From Erythroxylum novogranatense (Eukaryota; Streptophyta; Magnoliopsida; Malpighiales; Erythroxylaceae): DNA of 64,000 nt. The position numbers and the translations under genes are program-made. The notes beneath the pieces were generated by a model, which worked only from the letters and a program-made list of their open reading frames with translations, did not search any database and had not been told where the DNA came from. The stretch is taken from contig JAIWQS010000215.1 of NCBI GenBank assembly GCA_029891385.1, positions 248,001 to 312,000 of the forward strand, given 5' to 3'. This document shows, one piece after another, positions 57,629-64,000 of this stretch (position 1 is the first letter of the stretch; every line of letters starts with the position of its first letter).

Positions 57629-58985
57629 TACATTATAAAGTTTTAAGAGAGTTATCACTAAAAGAGAGCAATCGAAAAGAAAGTGAGAAAGGAACTTCCA
57701 TCTCAGAAAATCAGTTTGGATTCGTACTAAGAAATCTACGATAGAAGCTTTATAGCTCTTGAAAAAATTAACGAAATATTATAGGGAGAGATAACCTATC
57801 CTATACATGGTTTTTATTAATTTAGAGAAGACATATTACAAGGTTTATAGGAAAATTATGTTAAGGTTTTTAGAAATTAAGGGAGTTCTTATGACTTATA
57901 TATAAGTTATTAAAGATATGTATAAAGGTGTAAAATTAAAGTAAGACAATAGGAAGAGATACAAAGCATTTTTCTATTGATATTAGGTTTCAACAAAGCT
58001 CCTCTTTAAGCCCCTTTCTGTTTGATAAGCTCACCAAAAATATCTAAAAAGATGTACCGGTGTTTATTATTTATTGATTATATTGTTTTAATTGATGAAA
58101 CAAAGAGGTGCCAATGTCAAGCTTAAACGATGGAAGAATTCGTTAGAGTCGAAGGACTTTAGATCGAGTAGGACTAAGATTGAATACATAGAGTATAACT
58201 TTTGGGACATAGGTGACTACCAATGTAAAGGTGAGGATTGGTTCAAAAGTTATACTTTAAAGAAGTATTTAAGATTTATCATTCAAAACAATGAAGAGAT
58301 TGATGGAGACATGATTCACTGGATCAAATCAGGGTGGCTTAAATAGAGAAGTACATCAGGAGTTTATGTGATAAAAAGATATCATTAAAGCTTAACAGTA
58401 AATTCGATCGTGTAGTGATTAAGTCGGCAATGCTCTATAAAGCAGAATGTTGACCCATCAAATAGGTGCATAGTAATAAGTTAATGATAACGGAGATGAG
58501 GATGCTACATTTGATGTGCAACCTTATTAAAAGAAATAAGGTTAGGAATGTAATAGTAAGAGACAAATTGAAGGTGGGTCGGTGGCTAACATTAATGAAA
58601 AATTAAAAGAGACAAGACTTAGGCGGTTTAGCCATATTAAAAAGAGACACCTAAACGCTTTCGTAAGAAGATGTAAGAAGATTGTATTTAGAGACTGTAA
58701 GAAAAAAAAATGAAAGCCTAAGAAGAATTGGGAGAGGTGATCAAGAATGATATGACAGTGCTGGAACTTACCGAGGACATGACCTCCGATAGAAAACTTA
58801 GGCGTACTAGAATACAAGTAAAGGATTTCTTATAAAGAGATCTTTGTCGTTCTCATAGGTCTTTTAACACTTTCCTCTTATATTAAGCCTAAACTTCTGA
58901 ATATATAGTATTTACTTTTTAAGGATTTACCTAAGCTTTTCCTTCATAGCCGTATTATTATTATTATTAGCAGATTGACTAAAAT
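57629..58985 (+). pseudogene. RTE-type LINE reverse transcriptase, second fragment
   Basis: Reading from 57,640: KVLRELSLKE, SISENQFGFV, HMVFINLEKAY (57,818), then after shifts the stretch at 58,092-58,346 (MKQRGANVKLKRWKNSLESK, SSRTKIEYIEYNF, GWLK) and KLRG-like blocks to 58,830 (MLHLMCNL, RLRRFSHIKKR, then EDMTSDRKL). This matches the RT and C-terminus of plant RTE LINEs. A TTATTATTATTATT-type tract at 58,958-58,971 is the usual RTE tail. It is old, with no intact frame. Confidence 0.75.
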
Positions 58986-59290
58986 TAACTGACTGACTTT
59001 ATCAAGAAGCTTATTAATTTGTTTAGTTATTGGCTAGTTGGGTTGGTTGATTAAACCCAACCAGCTAATTTTATAGAAGCTCGTTGTTACTAGCGTTTAG
59101 GCAATCAGCTAATTAGCTTTTCCTATAATCCCGGTTTTGCCCTTTAATTTTTTCCCAGCCTTATTACTGTCTTTGTCTCATTTTTCTAGATTCTTCTTCG
59201 CTTTCTCTTTACCATTTCTTATAGCTCTCACGGTTTTAGATCTGTGTAGCTTGCATGAGAAATTGACAGTTTCGGATATGTGTAACTTAT
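58986..59290 (+). promoter_or_regulatory. Presumed leader/promoter of the XRCC4-like relic
   Basis: AT-rich with a C/T-rich stretch (59,150-59,230) of the kind found in plant 5' UTRs. No TATA box or known site can be assigned with confidence. A short upstream frame (59,137-59,352) overlaps the presumed start codon in another frame. Confidence 0.3.
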
Positions 59291-59450
59291 ATGGACACAG
59301 AACCACCACCTACGACGGTGTCGATAGCGAGGAACACCTATATAAAACTTGAAACCAAAAGTGTTGAATCCTTATTCGTAAAAGACACCTGGTTTGATTC
59401 CCACTTCGACCTCTCCATCTCCGACTGTCTCAATTCCTTGGTTTGTAACA
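59291..59450 (+). pseudogene. XRCC4: XRCC4-like gene relic, exon 1
   Basis: Starts at ATG 59,291 (MDTEPPPTTVSI) and contains KLETKSVESLFVKDTWFDSH followed by FDLSISDCLNSLVCN, matching the N-terminal head domain of plant XRCC4 (FVKGTWFDSRFDLSITD type). It ends at 59,450; with a GT donor at 59,451 and an AG acceptor at 59,540-59,541, a normal 91-bp plant intron joins it in phase to exon 2. XRCC4 binds DNA ligase IV in non-homologous end joining. The exon itself is open, but exon 2 has two stops, so this copy is probably non-functional. Confidence 0.72.
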
Positions 59451-59541
59451 GTACTCACATTAACACAAACCCTTTTGTCTCTCTCAGTCTAATAAAATAT
59501 TCTTACTTTTTTTAGGATTTGGGTGTTGAATTTTGGCATAG

Positions 59542-59702
59542 CTAGCAATGAGGAAGTAAGAGAGAGAGCTGATCAATGGGACCAACCTGTCACTAACTAC
59601 ATTTAGTTGGCCGAGAAACACTTAGGTTTCTAACAACCCGATTTTGTTTACCGATTCTCTAATGTCAGTGGGGGCTATAAACGGGTTAGTTTTGGGTTCT
59701 TA
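59542..59702 (+). pseudogene. XRCC4: XRCC4-like gene relic, exon 2 with two stop codons
   Basis: Reads (T)SNEEVRERADQWDQPVTNYI, then TAG (59,604-59,606), LAEKHLGF, TAA (59,631-59,633), QPDFVYRFSNVSGGYKRVSF. Plant XRCC4 has E/A at the first stop and Gln (QQPG) at the second, so single-base changes explain both. Similarity fades near 59,702. The coiled-coil stalk that binds ligase IV was not found. A gypsy LTR begins at 60,973, so later exons are lost or lie beyond the window. Confidence 0.7.
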
Positions 59703-60972
59703 TTTGAAGCGCTTAGTAGCTTTAGGAATTTACTGCTTAATACAAGTTGGGGTCTAAGACCTTCTCAAGTTATACTTGTTTTAAGCTCTTATTGATTGCT
59801 AAATATATGTTCATTCACTAGCCTAGGTAAAAAGAAAAGGACTCTTTTCTTTATAAGATATGGCTTGAAAACTTGCATATGGCTACACTTCTTAAGGTCT
59901 TTTAATTAGCAATGGTTATACTTCTTCCTTAAAATTTGACTAGGAGGTTAAGGATCTGTTTTAATCATATATAGGTTTTTTCTTCAATCAACATGAACTA
60001 TAGTTGTGACACCGTATTCTTTTTAAGTTATATGCTTTTAAGATGGTTTCACTCCAAACTGAATCATTTTCTTCTCTTTTGACAGCCTCAGAGGGGTTAC
60101 TTTGAGATAAGGGAGGAAGGTAGAGAAAGTTCATCAGTTTTCTAATAACTGAAGGTGCTCTAAGCTTCTTGGAATTAAGGCATTAGTTATGTCAGCCTCC
60201 ATAAAAGTTAGTCTTGCCACTACTTTTGTAGTTTGAGGTGAAATGAATAATTCAATTCTTAAGCTCAACTGCTTGGTTTTTGTGATTATGCTAGATTTTT
60301 GGCCTTATTTCCCATAATCCTTAGCTGATTGTAGTGATAAAGTTCTAAATTACAAGTGAAATGTTTTGTTCTTTGTTATCCACTCAAATTAGAGTTTGTC
60401 GTAATGTTTTGTGGAAACCGAGGGGTGCTCTAAATTTGATTGTGTCAACTCCACAAAAGTTGTCTTTGCTATCGCTTTGTAATGAGCTTGGTGAGAAGTG
60501 AGAAGATATGATGTGTTTGTATCTTACATCACACCCATGTTCTTATTGTAGATACAGGGAAAACTGCCATGTGAGTATAGGTGCAGAAAAGTGGTTAGAC
60601 ATTGAACTTTGGGACTCTACTCGAGATTGCTTCAAAGCTCTTAAATCTTAAGGTTATCGAATTTGCAACAACCCATTTTGGAAGGGATACAGTATGGATC
60701 CTTTTCCCTTTAGATGATTGAGAATAATCAACTCTTCTCAAGGTTGTTTTGAGATGTAACTGCTTAACTAGTTCAGTCGCATATAGATATTAATTAAACA
60801 AAGTAATCAATGAATTGTGTGTTTGAACAAATACTAACATCAGTGTGTTCTGAGTTGAGTAGCATTTTTGATGTATTACTACCTTTTATGCATTGTTTAG
60901 GTTTCCATTTATGACATGGATTGGTCATGCCCTACTATAATAGTGGTTGGTAATGAACATAGGTGTTTATTT
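59703..60972. other. No recognised gene; possibly introns of the XRCC4-like relic
   Basis: AT-rich with short, scattered frames. A possible exon-like piece between AG at ~60,551 and GTGAGT at ~60,573 could not be tied to XRCC4. No repeat pair was noticed. Confidence 0.4.
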
Positions 60973-63607
60973 TGTAGCACCCTACCCTCTCGAGACACGT
61001 ACCTGAAATCTTGAGTGATGTCCGAGTGTGAATCCCGCAATGGTGGCATGTTAAAATAGTCAACCACTCGAAAACTCAGTATAAATTTTTTTTATTCTTT
61101 TGGAAAACAATATACGCGTACGCGTATGCAAAAATCAGTAATCAAATTAGGATTCATTTTACGCATAAACATTTTCAAACACAAAATTACAACCAATACA
61201 CAACTCATCAAAATTTCACCAGTCACTTGGGCCTAAATTCAAATATAAAACATTTCCAATTTCAAAAGTTATTACATACTGAACTATTTAAATACATATG
61301 ATACAAAAATTTGCAGAATATACAATTTAGCACGAAAATAAAGAAATACAATGCAGATGCGAACTGATCTCGACCTCTATCCCTGACTTGCATACAGGAG
61401 GTATACTCCCGTTTTCCTAACGGGGTATTCTTCTGATCCTGAAAAATATTTGCAAATTTTGGGTGAGTTTTAAGAACTCAATGAGTGATCATCATCGATG
61501 AATTACCCAGTTACATAACACATAATTCACATTTAACATTCAATACAATTTAATTATTCATATTATGCATATGCAGTGCACATGAGACTTACTTTCCATT
61601 TGTTACTTTGTTGTGACTGAGTGCCTAAACTATCCCATATCTATTGGATACTAGGCTCATTACTAACTGTCCCTTATCCGCTTGGGGGATACAGGGCTCA
61701 TTTTATATAGTGAGCCTTAGGCTCTTAATCACTTTTGAGCTTGAGGCTCTTTTTCACTCGTTGAGCTTTAAGCTCTGATCGGTGGCTACTCTGGTCACAA
61801 CTGTCATTATGTTTCATGCATTCATCTAATGAAATGCATTGCAATATTCATTCGATTGAAAGTGCTCAATAACACACAATCATATTCACTACCACATCTC
61901 ATTCACATTGTCATCGGACCTTAGTCCGGCATTCAACACTTAAGTCGAGAAAACACTTATTTTTTCCAATTCACATTCAATGAGGACTTTAGTATTTCAT
62001 TCATACATCACATTCATTGGACCTCCTGTCCAGAGACCAACACAATCAATCACATTCATATAGTCGTTCAGTAGTCAATTAATACAAAAATTCAAAACAA
62101 AACAAATAATAAAATAAGACCATCTAGGTCTACTCACAGTACGTTCCAAAATAGATTTAGCTTTCATGATCTAGAAACGTCTGAATGTAGACGTTTACCC
62201 TACACATCAAAATTATGCAATACACACATTGCACACACACATTAATAACTTTGCACAATTATAAGCATTTATTTATGAAAAAATGTATATATGGACTATG
62301 TACAATAGATGTTCTCAACAATCCTGGGTATATTATCAAATTTCATATCTTATCCACATTCTCATTTTATAACTCAATTACTCGCCATTTCATTTTTAGC
62401 TTTATTTTCTCTCATAAAAATCAAATTCTCATTCACTTTAACTTTAACTTGGTACTCATTACTCATTTCCTTATAATCACAACCAAAGTCATATGAAACC
62501 CTTCATCTCCATTATACACATGTCCTTGGCACTTTAATACCAACAATTCTCACTATTGTTATTCTAACATATATGATCATAAAATATCCAAACTCTCATT
62601 CTTTCTTATAAATTCTCCAAAATTTCAAACCTTTGGGTCTATTTTCCATGACTAATTAGACAATGCAAATGAGGTAATTTGGCAAAACTTTCTTCTAATA
62701 ACATATTCCCTATTTTCTCAAGTTTCTAATAACACCAACATCATTCAATTTGGTTCAATATTCTAAAAGTTATACTCCAAATAATTCAGGTAATTCCTTA
62801 ACTATAATAGTATTCTATACCTAACTTCAAGTCGATTTTGGAACTATAGAGATGTAATTGGAATTTGACTTCTTCATAACAATTGTAGCCCTATGTCTCT
62901 ATTTTAATCTAAATTAAGAATGATTTCATTTGGATAACTACATAACAAGTTATGCCTAAAATATCAAAACATATTTTGTGAAAATACTCCAGTTATCATT
63001 TTCCAAAACTCCTCATCAATTCCGTCCCAAATTCATCAATCAATCTCTCCAGAATGATTTCAGATGGTTATAAAGTTTTGTGGAGATGAAGATCAACGAG
63101 TTATGAGTCCAATGGTTCAAGTCTCATGTCATTTGGAGGTCGGGAGAAGAATTTATGACCAAAAGAGTGAAGGATATTCACATTAGTCCACTTCAGCAAG
63201 CATTCAATGTCACGATCGTGCTCCTCTTTTTCTTCTCCAAACTCAAATGCTGCAAAGTCTCTTCTTCTCCAAAATAGACCTTTGGTTCACACTTTCATGG
63301 CAATTTTGACAAGAAAAATGAGGGATTTAGTCAAAATACTCTTCTAAACAGTTGTTTCTTTATGTCTTAAGTTTCAAATGAAACCAATTTCATGCAATTT
63401 AGTTTGATATTATGAAAGTTATGCTAAAAACACTATAGAATGTTCCAAACCACGACAGAATCCACAAACTCAACTTTGAGCTAAATTTTGAAGCTCTTTG
63501 AGACATAATTCAACTTTGATTTCTTCATGAAAAATATAGCCATATGTCTCCCATTTGGATGTCTACAGATCAAGATATGCCAAAATACAGATTCATGCTT
63601 AGTGAAA
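60973..63607 (-). mobile_element. Gypsy LTR, minus orientation (truncated by a Sirevirus insertion)
   Basis: On the minus strand it ends ...GGGTGCTACA at 60,973. It shows the modules of the other gypsy LTRs in reverse: CATCGATGA block (~61,493), three 13-nt dyads (61,712-61,775), GTGAGTAGACCTAGATGGTC (62,136-62,117), diverged repeated phrases (62,640-63,600) and a CACGATCGTG palindrome (63,212-63,221). It is homologous to 8,800-9,436 in opposite orientation. No PBS or internal region adjoins it, so it may be a solo LTR. Its 5' part is cut at 63,607. Confidence 0.6.
61712..61775. repeat. Array of three 13-nt dyads (GAGCY-N3-RGCTC)
   Basis: GAGCCTTAGGCTC (61,712-61,724), GAGCTTGAGGCTC (61,737-61,749) and GAGCTTTAAGCTC (61,763-61,775), spaced 25-26 bp. 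The first and third are perfect five-base-pair dyads with matched arm changes. Confidence 0.65.
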
Positions 63608-64000
63608 TGTAAGTGATCTAGAAGGGGGGTTGAATAGATCCTTAAGCTTTTTGTAATTTTCTACAACAAAATCAGAAGTTAATTCACACAAAAACAATTT
63701 AAACAAATTTAAATAAAAAGAGTAGGGAAGAAGATCAAACACTGTTTTTATAGAGGTTCGGTGCTAAGACCTACGTCCTCTACCTAAGCTCCCACTTAGG
63801 ATTTTTCCAATCACTTTATTGCACACTTTTTAGTTGAGTGTGAACTTTTTCCAATGCCACTTGAATTCCGGCTCAAGCAACCTTTATAATCGATTTGTCT
63901 TCCGGCACAAATCCTACCTCACACATGACCTTTCACTAGTCACTCAAATTGTAAGAAAAATATGATAAAGATTGAAGAACAAGTGCTCAATACAATTGTA
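63608..64000 (-). repeat. Partial Sirevirus LTR, minus orientation, running off the window
   Basis: The reverse complement matches the last ~390 bp of the LTRs at 42,447-43,481 and 50,372-51,403 (TGTAAG...TCTAGAAGGGGGGTTGAATAG at its left edge). No PBS lies to its left, so it is the 3' LTR of a minus-strand copy or a solo LTR. It keeps GTGCCGG and GAGCCGG where the 5' LTR at 42,447 lacks bases, which helps show which bases are missing there. Confidence 0.85.

Noticed and set aside
60551..60573. Exon-like piece between an AG and GTGAGT after the XRCC4 relic
   Set aside because: Too short, and the encoded residues do not match the next part of XRCC4.
61118..61128. Palindrome-like CGCGTACGCG
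   Set aside because: A single short occurrence near an LTR end with no repeated partner.

Overview
This is a piece of a flowering-plant nuclear genome, probably a eudicot. It is AT-rich, has GT-AG introns, and is mostly nested LTR retrotransposons (Ty3/gypsy chromoviruses and Ty1/copia, including a Sirevirus) with two kinds of LINE. I see no bacterial, organellar, rRNA, tRNA or CRISPR sequence. The species cannot be named from the sequence alone.

Layout. 1-9436 is a mosaic of large gypsy LTRs, mostly read on the minus strand. 9437-27211 is L1-type LINE sequence; the main LINE is split at 15775/26898 by a full-length chromovirus of the Tekay type (two ~3.3 kb LTRs, 5-bp duplication AATGA). 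28432-40600 holds the only intact host gene found: a minus-strand, two-exon gene for a 68-residue ZNF706-like C2H2 zinc-finger protein. Its ~12 kb intron carries a minus-strand copia element, a gag-RNase H deletion derivative, and a complete copia element with duplication GGAAT. 40748-42384 is an AT-rich, Tourist-like fold-back element about 145 bp upstream of that gene's start codon.

42388-58985 is a three-level nest. An RTE-type LINE was interrupted by a minus-strand copia element (duplication TCATT). That element was then interrupted exactly at its left edge by a Sirevirus (42447-51403, duplication CATTT). 59291-59702 is a decayed copy of the 5' exons of XRCC4, the non-homologous end-joining partner of DNA ligase IV. 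60973-63607 is another gypsy LTR, and 63608-64000 is the end of a second Sirevirus LTR that runs off the window.

How it works together. Apart from the zinc-finger gene, everything here is transposon or relic. The most interesting unexplained structure is inside the LTRs: several diverged gypsy LTR families carry spaced arrays of short dyad-symmetric motifs (13-nt GRGCY-N3-RGCYC elements and CpG-rich palindromes), and the Sirevirus carries eight copies of the palindrome AAGTCGACTT in each LTR plus more between pol and the env-like region.

A caution on reading frames. Many frameshifts in the youngest elements are one- or two-base losses in CCGG, CTCGAG and CCTGG-like contexts. Some apparent pseudogenisation may therefore be a sequencing artefact at methylated sites.
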